Shown: piece after piece, positions 53,762 to 62,030 of the stretch
Layout of the letters: the number at the start of each line of letters is the position of its first letter
Numbering within the stretch: the stretch's first letter is position 1
Assembly: GCF_014698795.1 (NCBI RefSeq)
Contig: NZ_JACJTR010000019.1
Span: forward strand, 82,993 to 146,992
Source: Nostoc sp. FACHB-892
GTDB taxonomy: Bacteria > Cyanobacteriota > Cyanobacteriia > Cyanobacteriales > Nostocaceae
DNA length: 64,000 nucleotides
Reading direction: 5' to 3'
Program-made: the position numbers and the translations under genes
Notes under the pieces: model-generated
Databases searched by the model: none
Seen by the model: only the letters and a program-made list of their open reading frames with translations
Told to the model about the DNA's origin: nothing

Positions 53762-53908
53762 CTGGCCTCAGTTGCATTCTGCGATAAATGGCAGGATATG
53801 TTTTAGGAATGAATCTCTCTTAGCTTTCCCAAATTTTAACCTTAATCATCTACCTTTAGATATAAGACTTAAACATAAAAATATGGTATTGTTTCATACT
53901 TAACGGAT

Positions 53909-54070
53909 ATGTATGAAATAATTAATACAAGAAACCTAGTAGAACGCACAGCTATGCGTCCCTATCAAAGACCTAAAGCATATATTCTCTATAGCTTTAT
54001 TGAGTTTGCAGCAGTGGCTTTTATATGTAGCAGTTGGTTCGCCCATGATTCTGTAGGCTGCGGGATCTGA
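53909..54070 (+). CDS. Possible small membrane protein
   Basis: ATG 53909 opens 53 codons to TGA 54068-54070; a shorter start is ATG 53954 (38 codons, MRPYQRPKAYILYS). One likely transmembrane segment (YILYSFIEFAAVAFICSSWF). It fills an otherwise gene-free 314-bp spacer and lies on the strand opposite both neighbours. No clear ribosome binding site, so the call is tentative. Confidence 0.33.
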   Translation: MYEIINTRNLVERTAMRPYQRPKAYILYSFIEFAAVAFICSSWFAHDSVGCGI

Positions 54071-54075
54071 TAATT

Positions 54076-54627
54076 TTAAGATTGCGAAATGTAAAGAGAA
54101 TCATCCGATCGCCATTCGGAACGAGCCAGAGCATAATACACTACATCTAAGTTATAAAACTGAGCATTTTTTTCGTATTTCAACCCGCATTTCTCCATCA
54201 CACGACGCGAAGCTATATGTTCTGGTGCAGTGATGGCGACGATACGATCTAGCTTGACTTGCTCAAAGCCATACCTCAAACTTGCCTTTGCGGCTTCGCT
54301 GGCAATTCCTTGATTCCAGTAAGCTTTATCTAACCGATAAAGAACTTCGACTTCAGGGCTATTGGGTAAAAAATTCAGTCCACAATGACCAATTAACTCG
54401 GCGGTGGCTTTTTCCACTACAGCCCACACACCGAAACCGTGCTGTTGCCAGTGTTTAATAAAAAATTGTAATGTTTTCTGCGTTACTTCTTTGATTTGAT
54501 CTTTAGGTATAGGCCCTCTGGGTGAATACCTCATAACTTCTGGGTTGCTCAAAATAGCAGCAAGTTCATCTAAATCTTGAGGGGTATAGGTTCTTAGTAA
54601 AAGTCTTGCGGTTTCTATCTGAGGCAT
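54076..54627 (-). CDS. GNAT-family N-acetyltransferase (RimJ/RimL-like)
   Basis: The ATG at 54625-54627 (MPQIETARLLLRT) is chosen; a longer frame adds 12 residues that do not fit the family start. About 183 residues. Typical motifs: ETARLLLRTYTPQDLDEL, the acetyl-CoA loop region YWNQGIASEAAKASLRYGF, and a SRRVMEKCGLKYE motif. It probably acetylates a protein N-terminus or small amine. It is 45 bp downstream of the metallopeptidase gene on the same strand and could be the last gene of that operon, though its function looks unrelated. Confidence 0.88.
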   Translation of the reverse strand: MPQIETARLLLRTYTPQDLDELAAILSNPEVMRYSPRGPIPKDQIKEVTQKTLQFFIKHWQQHGFGVWAVVEKATAELIGHCGLNFLPNSPEVEVLYRLDKAYWNQGIASEAAKASLRYGFEQVKLDRIVAITAPEHIASRRVMEKCGLKYEKNAQFYNLDVVYYALARSEWRSDDSLYISQS

Positions 54628-54672
54628 GGTATTCAGGGTAGCAGGACAAACGCGCCATGCCAAAATAATACT

Positions 54673-56076
54673 TTAATTTCTAAAGGCGCTATCAGGCGTT
54701 TTGACGTTAATACCACGTTTGCTAAAAGTATTAATAATTAAAATGTGATTGACTTTGTTATAAAGTAATTCGTCTGCTTGAAGTATCTTTGCTAAACCAT
54801 CACGGAATTCATCTTTTTGATCAATTTTTTCATTTCGGCGAATTTTGCGTTTTGCTTTTGGGTTATCTGCTTCAATCTCACCAAACAACAATAATGTTTT
54901 CATTACCAGCAAATCGGTTTTGCGACCATCGCCGATCGCTTGTCGTAAATCCCATAGTGTGGAACTCCAAATATTACCGTTCTCATGAGGGTCACCGTCT
55001 TGGACAAAATTGGCAGTTGTACGAGGACCGCTGAGATTGCGATTGCTTTTATCTGTTAGCTTTTCGTCAGCTCTTTGCCATTCGTAAATGTCAGGAGAGT
55101 TTAGCATTACTGCTGTCCAATAATCACAAGTTCCTTCATCCAGATGGATTTTACGGTTGCTATATTGATTATTTTGGCGGTTCTGGTTTTCACGAAAGTC
55201 TGCGGTGTGGCTGACAATATGATGTGCTGTTTCATGAATAATAATTGCGGCGTTGTGGGAAGGATTTTCGTTATAAGGATAGCCATTGACAACCACGCGA
55301 TCGCCATCAGCATCTTTAATAAAGTCATTACCAGGGCCTAAATGCGCTTCTCCGGCAGAATTAATTTCTTCCACTTGATGCTCAAAGCCTTCATCATCGA
55401 AGCGATCGCTTGGTCGGCGATAATGGCCCCCACCAAAAGAACGTGCCTCACCACTACGCTCGTCACAATCATTTTGTCGGTAGCCTGATAATTGTGAACA
55501 AGAATGGTCATTTACTACTACGCGCAAGTAGGGAAGTGGTTTTTCGCCGAGTTCTGCTAGTAAACTATTAGCGTAAGTTAATGTCCGGTCAGCGTGATAA
55601 TAGGCATTAGCCTCACCGAAGCGTGCCGCACTTAAAACGCGATCGTTTTCTCTTCCTTTAGCCTCCTCATTTTGCTTTGGAGTAGAACCACCACTAGCCG
55701 GATCGTACAAAAACGAATCTCCTTCAGCATTCCCCATTGGAACACCTCGCAATTCGCCTGTTTTTTTATCTTTCTCAACTAGCACCCCGTAGTTAACAAC
55801 TTCTACTTGTTTACCCTTCAAATGCCAAGGTTCATTTGTTTTTTTTAACAAATTCGGTAATTTCACAATCTCAGGCTTAATTTTATTGGCTGTTTTAGCA
55901 TTAACCTGACTTTGGGGTAAACCGAGATAGACACGAGCTTGAGGAGCATTAGTAATTTCAGATGCAATGGCGTTTTTGGTGCTGTTAGTTTGAAAATTAT
56001 TATCTTTCATGACCACAACTACTCCCAAGCTTAATAAAGCAATCAGAATGAAGTTAAAAAGACGAGAGGTTTTCAT
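54673..56076 (-). CDS. Secreted HExxH zinc metallopeptidase (gluzincin-like)
   Basis: A 467-residue protein with an N-terminal signal peptide or anchor (residues 5-23). The zinc site is visible as HETAHH (His281, Glu282, His285), and a downstream glutamate (LDEGTCDYW, Glu314) lies 29 residues after the second histidine, the gluzincin arrangement. The region before it (ANAYYHADRTLTYAN) recalls the M4/M36 thermolysin or fungalysin core. Overall length and context resemble M36-type secreted peptidases, but I cannot name the exact family. It is 9 bp downstream of the porin gene, as last core gene of a five-gene run. Confidence 0.8.
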   Translation of the reverse strand: MKTSRLFNFILIALLSLGVVVVMKDNNFQTNSTKNAIASEITNAPQARVYLGLPQSQVNAKTANKIKPEIVKLPNLLKKTNEPWHLKGKQVEVVNYGVLVEKDKKTGELRGVPMGNAEGDSFLYDPASGGSTPKQNEEAKGRENDRVLSAARFGEANAYYHADRTLTYANSLLAELGEKPLPYLRVVVNDHSCSQLSGYRQNDCDERSGEARSFGGGHYRRPSDRFDDEGFEHQVEEINSAGEAHLGPGNDFIKDADGDRVVVNGYPYNENPSHNAAIIIHETAHHIVSHTADFRENQNRQNNQYSNRKIHLDEGTCDYWTAVMLNSPDIYEWQRADEKLTDKSNRNLSGPRTTANFVQDGDPHENGNIWSSTLWDLRQAIGDGRKTDLLVMKTLLLFGEIEADNPKAKRKIRRNEKIDQKDEFRDGLAKILQADELLYNKVNHILIINTFSKRGINVKTPDSAFRN

Positions 56077-56085
56077 AGTCCGTAT

Positions 56086-57609
56086 TTAGAAAGAAAAAGT
56101 AGTTCTAACAGTTCCCATATAAATTGTGTCGCTATTGTATTTGTGTTCTGGATTAGTAATTACTAATAAACTAGGGGTAATAGCGATATTGTCGGTAGCT
56201 GGAAAACGGTAAAACAGTTCTAAATGCCAAGAATTAGCTTCGTCTGTAAACTCTCTGCCGTATTCGTTGCTAATAACTTTCGGCGGTTGACCAATGACAA
56301 TGCCAGCTAAATCACCATCTTTCCCGGCATCAGGAAAGGCAAGGGTTATTGCATAGTTAAAAATATCTGCTGTTGGTTTGCTTGATAAATCTTCGGCTGT
56401 AGCTTGTGTAAAACCGAGCCAACCCCCAAGATTAAAATGACGATTCAATCGCCAACTTCCTTGGACTCCATAAGAATTGGCAGTGATGCGATCGCTATCA
56501 TTATCAAATGGGTCGTTAGCAAGTTCGCTTCCAGTCCCCGTGCTGATATTATTGTATGAGCGCACATAAGTTAAACCAATCTCTGCATTTTTTATCGGTT
56601 CCAGGGTCAACTGGGCAATTGCACTGTAAGGACTTTCACTAATTCCAACTTCAGGATCGTTAGCACGATCAGCAATATAACCTACACTCAAACTTACAGC
56701 ATCGCTAAATTCATAATCAATTCCTACTCCTGTACCAAAGCCTTGACGATAGATTGGGTTACGTCGTCCAAAACGAGAAATTGCACCACGGCTACTGCTG
56801 CTAAAAAAGGGATTAACAACACCAGTAAAATCATTGAGTTCTCCCGCCGTCGCTTCAATAAAACCTCTGGCTTGTTTGCTAATTGGGAAGCGATACTCTA
56901 AACGGCTTATTTCTAATTCATTATTACTATCTCCATCAAACCCCAAACGAGCCATTGCAGTACCTGTAACTCTATCGAGTGAAGGGGTATTTCTGGCTTG
57001 CAAACGAATTCTGAGACGGTCTTCACCTGTGAAGCTTGTATCAAAGTTCAAACGTACCCGACTACCAAGAAAGATATTATCGTTGATGGGTTTATCTGGG
57101 TCATCAGCTTTATTTGTACCAGTGAACCCTGCGATCGCAATTATCACTTCTCCACTCAATTTGGTGGTGGTGGAAAACTGCTGCGCTGACAATTGAGTTG
57201 TTTGCACTTCTAAATTGTCAACTCGTGCTTCTAAACTATTTAACTCTAAAGCAAATTCCTCCTGTAAACGCCGCAAGGTAGATAAATCATCTTGCACCAA
57301 GAGATTATGATCTGCGGCTAAAAGTTGATTTATACTGAGCAAACAAGCATTTAAACTTATTGCAAATTCGTATCGGGTAAGAACTCGTTCGCCTGCATAG
57401 TTACTAAAATCAGTAATGCAACCATAGCGTTTTACTAAAGATTTTAAGGCTTGAAATGCCCAGTCAGTGGGTTTGATATCTGCTAGCTGAGAAAAGCTGT
57501 TCATCTGGGCTAAGGAAGAGTTTTGCTGATCTGTAACTGCAAAAGCCTTTCCTGTTAGCACCAGAGTGACAGCTAAAATTACTGAACCTAGCTTGAAAAC
57601 TTGCAACAT
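56086..57609 (-). CDS. Iron-uptake-type porin (SLH + OprB-like barrel)
   Basis: The ATG at 57607-57609 overlaps the stop of the preceding gene (TAATG), giving about 507 residues. Signal peptide (MLQVFKLGSVILAVTLV ... KAFA), then an SLH-like domain (about 45-100: DIKPTDWAFQALKSLVKRYG, LTRYEFAISLNACL) that anchors to peptidoglycan. A coiled-coil spacer follows (about 115-155), then a 16-18 stranded beta-barrel (about 160-507) ending with aromatic TTFSF, the outer-membrane sorting signal. The family is the cyanobacterial outer-membrane porin/iron-uptake porin group. Translational coupling to the upstream secreted protein gene suggests the two are made together. Confidence 0.92.
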   Translation of the reverse strand: MLQVFKLGSVILAVTLVLTGKAFAVTDQQNSSLAQMNSFSQLADIKPTDWAFQALKSLVKRYGCITDFSNYAGERVLTRYEFAISLNACLLSINQLLAADHNLLVQDDLSTLRRLQEEFALELNSLEARVDNLEVQTTQLSAQQFSTTTKLSGEVIIAIAGFTGTNKADDPDKPINDNIFLGSRVRLNFDTSFTGEDRLRIRLQARNTPSLDRVTGTAMARLGFDGDSNNELEISRLEYRFPISKQARGFIEATAGELNDFTGVVNPFFSSSSRGAISRFGRRNPIYRQGFGTGVGIDYEFSDAVSLSVGYIADRANDPEVGISESPYSAIAQLTLEPIKNAEIGLTYVRSYNNISTGTGSELANDPFDNDSDRITANSYGVQGSWRLNRHFNLGGWLGFTQATAEDLSSKPTADIFNYAITLAFPDAGKDGDLAGIVIGQPPKVISNEYGREFTDEANSWHLELFYRFPATDNIAITPSLLVITNPEHKYNSDTIYMGTVRTTFSF

Positions 57610-58181
57610 TACAAATTCTCGCACTGCCCCTCTTTCTGCTTGGCGGTATTATTACCACCTGTGGGAGAAGGATCGTTGTCTTGACACTGTAAATTGTTGC
57701 CTATCTGATTGGAAGAAATTATGATACCACCACCATCTTTATTGCTTTTAGCTTGCAAGTTTCCAATAATGGTGTTACTTGCGACCCTAATTTCGCCAGT
57801 GTTGCTTTCGAGTTGTAGATCGCCTGTAATAGTGGCTCCATCAATAGTAACTTCTACCCCCCTACGCAGTAAAACATTGTTACCAGTACGCGTATCGGAG
57901 TTGATATCAATTTTGTTAGCGCCTTCGCTTTGAATACTGCCAGAAATATTGGCTCCATTAACAATCAAAGTGGCGCGAGACTTGACTGTAACATCACCTC
58001 TAATGGTTGTACCGTCAAGGGAACAGGAGGCACCATCCGGTACAATTAAGTTTCCATCAATTAGTACATTACCAAGTGTTCTCCGGCATTGTGTATCTTC
58101 GGCCAAAGCCACAGGTGTACCAATCACCATCGATGATAAAGATAGAACTGCGGCAAATTGTGAAATTACAATTTTTTTCAT
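57609..58181 (-). CDS. Small secreted beta-solenoid-like protein
   Basis: A 190-residue protein with a strong AAGGAG ribosome binding site. Signal peptide 1-27 (ending GTPVALA). The mature part is a series of short strands with Asn/Thr/Ile turns (GNVLIDGNLIVPDGASCSL, TTIRGDVTV, TLIVNGANISGSI, GVEVTIDGATITGDL, NTIIGNLQAKS), the pattern of a small parallel beta-helix as in adhesin-like or polymer-forming proteins. It has four to five cysteines. Function unknown. It sits between the ABC exporter and the porin, and overlaps the porin start. Confidence 0.7.
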   Translation of the reverse strand: MKKIVISQFAAVLSLSSMVIGTPVALAEDTQCRRTLGNVLIDGNLIVPDGASCSLDGTTIRGDVTVKSRATLIVNGANISGSIQSEGANKIDINSDTRTGNNVLLRRGVEVTIDGATITGDLQLESNTGEIRVASNTIIGNLQAKSNKDGGGIIISSNQIGNNLQCQDNDPSPTGGNNTAKQKEGQCENL

Positions 58182-58212
58182 GATTTTCTCCTTAGTTAAG
58201 ATGGTTTATTTT

Positions 58213-59931
58213 TTAAGCAGACAAAACTTTTTCTTCGCTGTCTTGAAACAACCGTGCGGTGAGGCTATCACGGTTGAGCAGCACTTCTGGAGAGCCTTTT
58301 TCTATTAACCGTCCATTCTCTAAATACCAAATCACATCGACGGCGGCGAGACGTTCTTTGCGGTGGGTGATAATTAATACTGTGCCTTTGTGTTCCGCCA
58401 GTACGCGGTCTACAATGGCTGTAGCTTGGGCATCTAAATTAGCATCTACTTCATCAAGCAGTAATAATGGTGGATTGCCTAGAATTGCCCGTGCTAGTGC
58501 GATACGTTGGCGTTGTCCGGCTGATAAAGTCTTGCCACCCTCAGAAACTTTGGTTTCCTCACCTTGAGATAGTTCTGCCAGCACTTCATCGATGCCGCAA
58601 AGTTGCCAAACTCTGGTAATTTCTTCAATGGGAGCATTGCGCCAGCGATAGCGGAGATTTTTAGCAACAGTTCCCCGCAGTAGGGGTAAATCTGGGCCAG
58701 CCATGCCAATTGCTTGTCGAACTGATTGTAGGCTGTGTTGCGCTAAATCCTGCCCATCCAAGCGAATCACACCTTCATCGGGGTCAATCAGACGTGCGGC
58801 TAGAGAAATTAAGGTAGACTTGCCAGCACCATTCGGCCCTACTAAGGCAACTATTTGGCCTGGTTGGGCGATCGCACTTACTTTGTGCAATGACCCCTCT
58901 AAGCTGACACCATCAAATTCTAAACGTCCGTTCCCTAATTTGAGTTCAGGAGCATTTGCTTTTTGGGTGACTAAAGAAGGAGTTTTGAGGAATTGTTCCA
59001 CCTTTTGCAGTGCTACCCGTGAGTTGTGCCAGTATTCCTGTACTCGGCCCAAATCTCGCAGTGGGGGAACTAAAAGCCCGACAATCGTCATTGCCGCTAC
59101 GACTACACCAACAGAAGTTCGACCAGCGGACACTTCCAGCGCCCCTACGATCAAAGCTGCACCAGAAGCGATCGCGGCGGTTCCTTCTGTAATTCCCCGC
59201 AACTGACCAGCTACCATTGCCCGATCTACCATTGCCTTCTCTAACCGTCGACTTTGGCGAGCAATGCGTTTTTTCTCTCGTTGCGACTGCCCAAAAACTT
59301 GCACTACAGCAATAGAGGCAACTTTTTCATTAATATTTGCCGCTAGGTTACTCAACCGCCGTCTTGACTCTTGAGCAACTGACTGCATTCGTTTACCCAA
59401 CTTGAGGGAACTTAAGCCACCGATTGCCAAGACTAAGCCAACAGTCAAAGCTAAAGGAGTACTGACAATCGATAAAGCTGCTAAAGATACGACAGTTGTA
59501 GTCAGAGCTACAGTTAACCGCGCTAAACCTAAGCTTACCCACTGACGGAGGGCGGTCAAATCACCCACGAAGCGCAGCATGACTCCTCCCTGACTGCGAT
59601 TTTGGAGAGCGCGAGGCGCAAGGCTCATCAAACGCTCGTATAAAATCATCCGAATTTCGTAAGCGTAATCTTGACCGATCCGTTCAGCATCGGCTCGTTC
59701 TAGTACCCGAAGTAAGGCTGTGACAATTGCTGCTGCTGCCAAACCCAACCCAATCTGCCACAGCAGTTTGTTGTTTAAACCAGGATTGACAGTTGTAATC
59801 AACTCGTCAAATGCCATCTCTACTAGCAAAGCATTTGCAACAGTAGCAGCAGCCTGACAAAAACCGTTAATTACCAAGCGGGTAAGGAACCAGCGACGGT
59901 TGCCACTAATTGCACGAGGAATCTGCATCAT
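58213..59931 (-). CDS. ABC exporter (fused permease-ATPase half transporter)
   Basis: A 572-residue protein. The membrane domain covers about 1-310 with about six helices. The ATPase domain has Walker A VGPNGAGKSTL, signature LSAGQRQRIALARAIL, Walker B LLLLDEVDANLD and the switch His in IITHRKE. The order is permease then ATPase, and it works as a homodimer. It lacks a peptidase domain, unlike the exporter at 8741. The ATG has only a weak ribosome binding site; the preceding gene ends 13 bp upstream. It could export a peptide, lipid or siderophore-like product for the porin and peptidase encoded downstream. Confidence 0.93.
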   Translation of the reverse strand: MMQIPRAISGNRRWFLTRLVINGFCQAAATVANALLVEMAFDELITTVNPGLNNKLLWQIGLGLAAAAIVTALLRVLERADAERIGQDYAYEIRMILYERLMSLAPRALQNRSQGGVMLRFVGDLTALRQWVSLGLARLTVALTTTVVSLAALSIVSTPLALTVGLVLAIGGLSSLKLGKRMQSVAQESRRRLSNLAANINEKVASIAVVQVFGQSQREKKRIARQSRRLEKAMVDRAMVAGQLRGITEGTAAIASGAALIVGALEVSAGRTSVGVVVAAMTIVGLLVPPLRDLGRVQEYWHNSRVALQKVEQFLKTPSLVTQKANAPELKLGNGRLEFDGVSLEGSLHKVSAIAQPGQIVALVGPNGAGKSTLISLAARLIDPDEGVIRLDGQDLAQHSLQSVRQAIGMAGPDLPLLRGTVAKNLRYRWRNAPIEEITRVWQLCGIDEVLAELSQGEETKVSEGGKTLSAGQRQRIALARAILGNPPLLLLDEVDANLDAQATAIVDRVLAEHKGTVLIITHRKERLAAVDVIWYLENGRLIEKGSPEVLLNRDSLTARLFQDSEEKVLSA

Positions 59932-59944
59932 ATCTCTGTGGCAA

Positions 59945-61051
59945 TTAGTTGGTACTCACCTGCTGAGTTAGCATTAAATCGGAAAGAGGGCGAGGAGATG
60001 GAACAACTAATTGTGTTGCTTTTATACTTTCCAATAAATCTGTCGCTTGTTCGCGCAGCATTTGGATATCGAAAATCGGTAAATTTATGGCTTTTTCAGT
60101 TTCACGTGTAGCTAACGGAGATGCAGTTACCAAACCACTAACTGCTAAGACGGGCAGATTAAAGCTTTGCAACCATTCTATGCCTGCGGCTGCTCCTAGA
60201 GCGCTACCAGTGGCAAACAAAACACCATCAATAGCCTCGCGGAAGGCAACAGAAGAAACTAATGCTGATGTTTCTTGTTGATACAATCCATCTGCTACCT
60301 CTAGCACGATCGCATCTACACCCTCTGCTCCTAGATAATTAGTCAGAGTATCTAGAATTCCTTCGATTTGTTGAGGGGTAACTCGATAAGTGGAGGGAAA
60401 CCCAGCATGGGTGAAATCTAAAACTAAGCTAGCTCCGGCATCGCGCATCAGCCAAATGTCTCCACCTGCCCCAGTCCCAGTAATTTTGGCGGCTCCTACT
60501 TTCATACCTGCATTGACTAAGCCCTTAATCAGGTTAGCTGCTGTAGTAGTTTTACCTGAATTCATCGATGTACCGACAACAGCTATTGTGCAAGGACGCT
60601 GGCCGATATAGCTAGTTGGCGGTAAAGCCCAATCTGCAATGTTGATCCGTTTTCCTTGTTGATCGCCCAGCAAGCCAATAGGAGTGATGGCTGTGGGTGG
60701 TTTCATTTTAACGTGCCCTGATAAGACTTTTGCTGCTATGCCACCTGCTGCTGCAAGATTACATGGTGACAAATCTTCAGGAATCTCCGCTTCAAATTGA
60801 TCCGGAGCGTAACGATTACCGTAGCAAATTACTATTTCGTCGCCGGGAAACATGATGGCTTTACGACTATCGCAGAGTTCGAGACGTTCGTGCTGTCCTG
60901 TTTCATCTACTCTCGCCAGTACTAAATCACCACATTCAGGTTTTATTTCTCCGGTAAGCAGTGTAGCGATCGCATTTAAATCTACATGACGTGTAGTGTA
61001 TGCTATTTTTGCTTTAGCAAGTCTATTTAGTTCTATTTCCGAAATATTCAT
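59945..61051 (-). CDS. P-loop protein, DUF1611/MobB-like
   Basis: The ATG at 61049-61051 (MNISEIELNRL) is chosen because AGGAG lies 9 bp upstream; a longer frame adds 17 residues. About 368 residues. An N-terminal beta-rich part (20-130) is followed by a P-loop domain with VVGTSMNSGKTTTAANL (Walker A) and GVDAIVLEVADGLYQQ (Walker B region). SALGAAAGIEWL and FNLPVLAVSGLVT follow. The architecture resembles DUF1611 and dethiobiotin-synthetase-like proteins that activate or amidate small acids. It is the first gene of the operon and may supply a modifying step for the exported product. Confidence 0.72.
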   Translation of the reverse strand: MNISEIELNRLAKAKIAYTTRHVDLNAIATLLTGEIKPECGDLVLARVDETGQHERLELCDSRKAIMFPGDEIVICYGNRYAPDQFEAEIPEDLSPCNLAAAGGIAAKVLSGHVKMKPPTAITPIGLLGDQQGKRINIADWALPPTSYIGQRPCTIAVVGTSMNSGKTTTAANLIKGLVNAGMKVGAAKITGTGAGGDIWLMRDAGASLVLDFTHAGFPSTYRVTPQQIEGILDTLTNYLGAEGVDAIVLEVADGLYQQETSALVSSVAFREAIDGVLFATGSALGAAAGIEWLQSFNLPVLAVSGLVTASPLATRETEKAINLPIFDIQMLREQATDLLESIKATQLVVPSPRPLSDLMLTQQVSTN

Positions 61052-61361
61052 TGAATTTGCTCCTGAAATGCTTGAAAATTTTTCTTGAGTCAGAATTTTC
61101 ATCGACTCTAAATCACAAAAACTATGAGCTATAAAGAATAAAAGTTAGTGGTATTTTTTCCATCTTTATAGATTCATTTCTAGTTTTAAATTTTCAGCCT
61201 TTTCTTTGATCCCCCTATTATTTTTTAACTCTTCCTAAAGAAATACTCCTTTAAGAATAGATAATTAAACTTTTTATCAGCAAACAAACTTTCCTTTGAT
61301 TGCTATTAGTAAGTTTTACATATCAAGATTAATTGAAGTTAAAAAAAAGATGAGAAAATTC
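61052..61361. other. Promoter-containing spacer upstream of the export operon
   Basis: About 310 bp, AT-rich, no gene seen. It separates the response-regulator gene from the five-gene run on the same strand and should contain the operon promoter. No confident -35/-10 pair can be named. Confidence 0.4.
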
Positions 61362-62030
61362 TTATAATCCCAACCCATAACCCATGCCTCTAACTGTTTC
61401 TATAAATTTGTTGCCTAACTTCTTGCGGAGATAGCCAACATAGACATCAACAATATTGTTGCCAGGGTCGTGGTCATAACCCCAGACATGGCTGAGGAGT
61501 TGTTCTCGGCTGAGGACTTGTCCAGGATGACGTAAAAAAGTTTCAGCTAAGGTAAATTCGCGGGCAGATAATTCGATGAGGCGATCGCCTACTTTTACTT
61601 TCCGGGTACGCAGGTCAAGGACAACATCATTTATGCTGAGTATCATCTCATCTTGGTGATCGGGTGAGTAGCGATCGCGCAACCGCGCCCGCACCCTAGC
61701 TAAAAGTTCTTCAAATCGAAATGGTTTAGTAACATAGTCATCAGCTCCTCTTTCAAAACCGTTGACTTTATCCTTCACATTGTCATGAACAGTAAGAATG
61801 ATGATAGGCAACTGCTGCCCCTGTCCGCGCAACTCTTCTAAAACTGTCCAGCCATCTTTGCCGGGAAGACCAATATCAAGAATCAGCAAGTCAAAATTAT
61901 CGCTGTTAACCATGAGAACAGCTTTTTCACCGTCTTCGACTACATAGGTAGTAAAGCCATTAGCTTTAAAACCTTTCTGTAAAAAGCTAGCAATGCGAGA
62001 TTCATCTTCAGCAATCAGAATTCTTTTCAT
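61362..62030 (-). CDS. OmpR-family response regulator
   Basis: A 222-residue protein. Receiver domain about 1-118: acidic pocket EDES, phosphoacceptor Asp52 in LLILDIGLPGKDG, Thr80 region LTVHDNV and Lys102 in TKPF. The winged-helix DNA-binding domain (about 128-222) ends ETVRGMGYGL. The gene overlaps the histidine kinase gene by 23 bp, so they are translated together. It lies 310 bp upstream of the P-loop/ABC/porin/peptidase operon on the same strand and is the natural candidate for its regulator; that link is inferred. Confidence 0.95.
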   Translation of the reverse strand: MKRILIAEDESRIASFLQKGFKANGFTTYVVEDGEKAVLMVNSDNFDLLILDIGLPGKDGWTVLEELRGQGQQLPIIILTVHDNVKDKVNGFERGADDYVTKPFRFEELLARVRARLRDRYSPDHQDEMILSINDVVLDLRTRKVKVGDRLIELSAREFTLAETFLRHPGQVLSREQLLSHVWGYDHDPGNNIVDVYVGYLRKKLGNKFIETVRGMGYGLGL

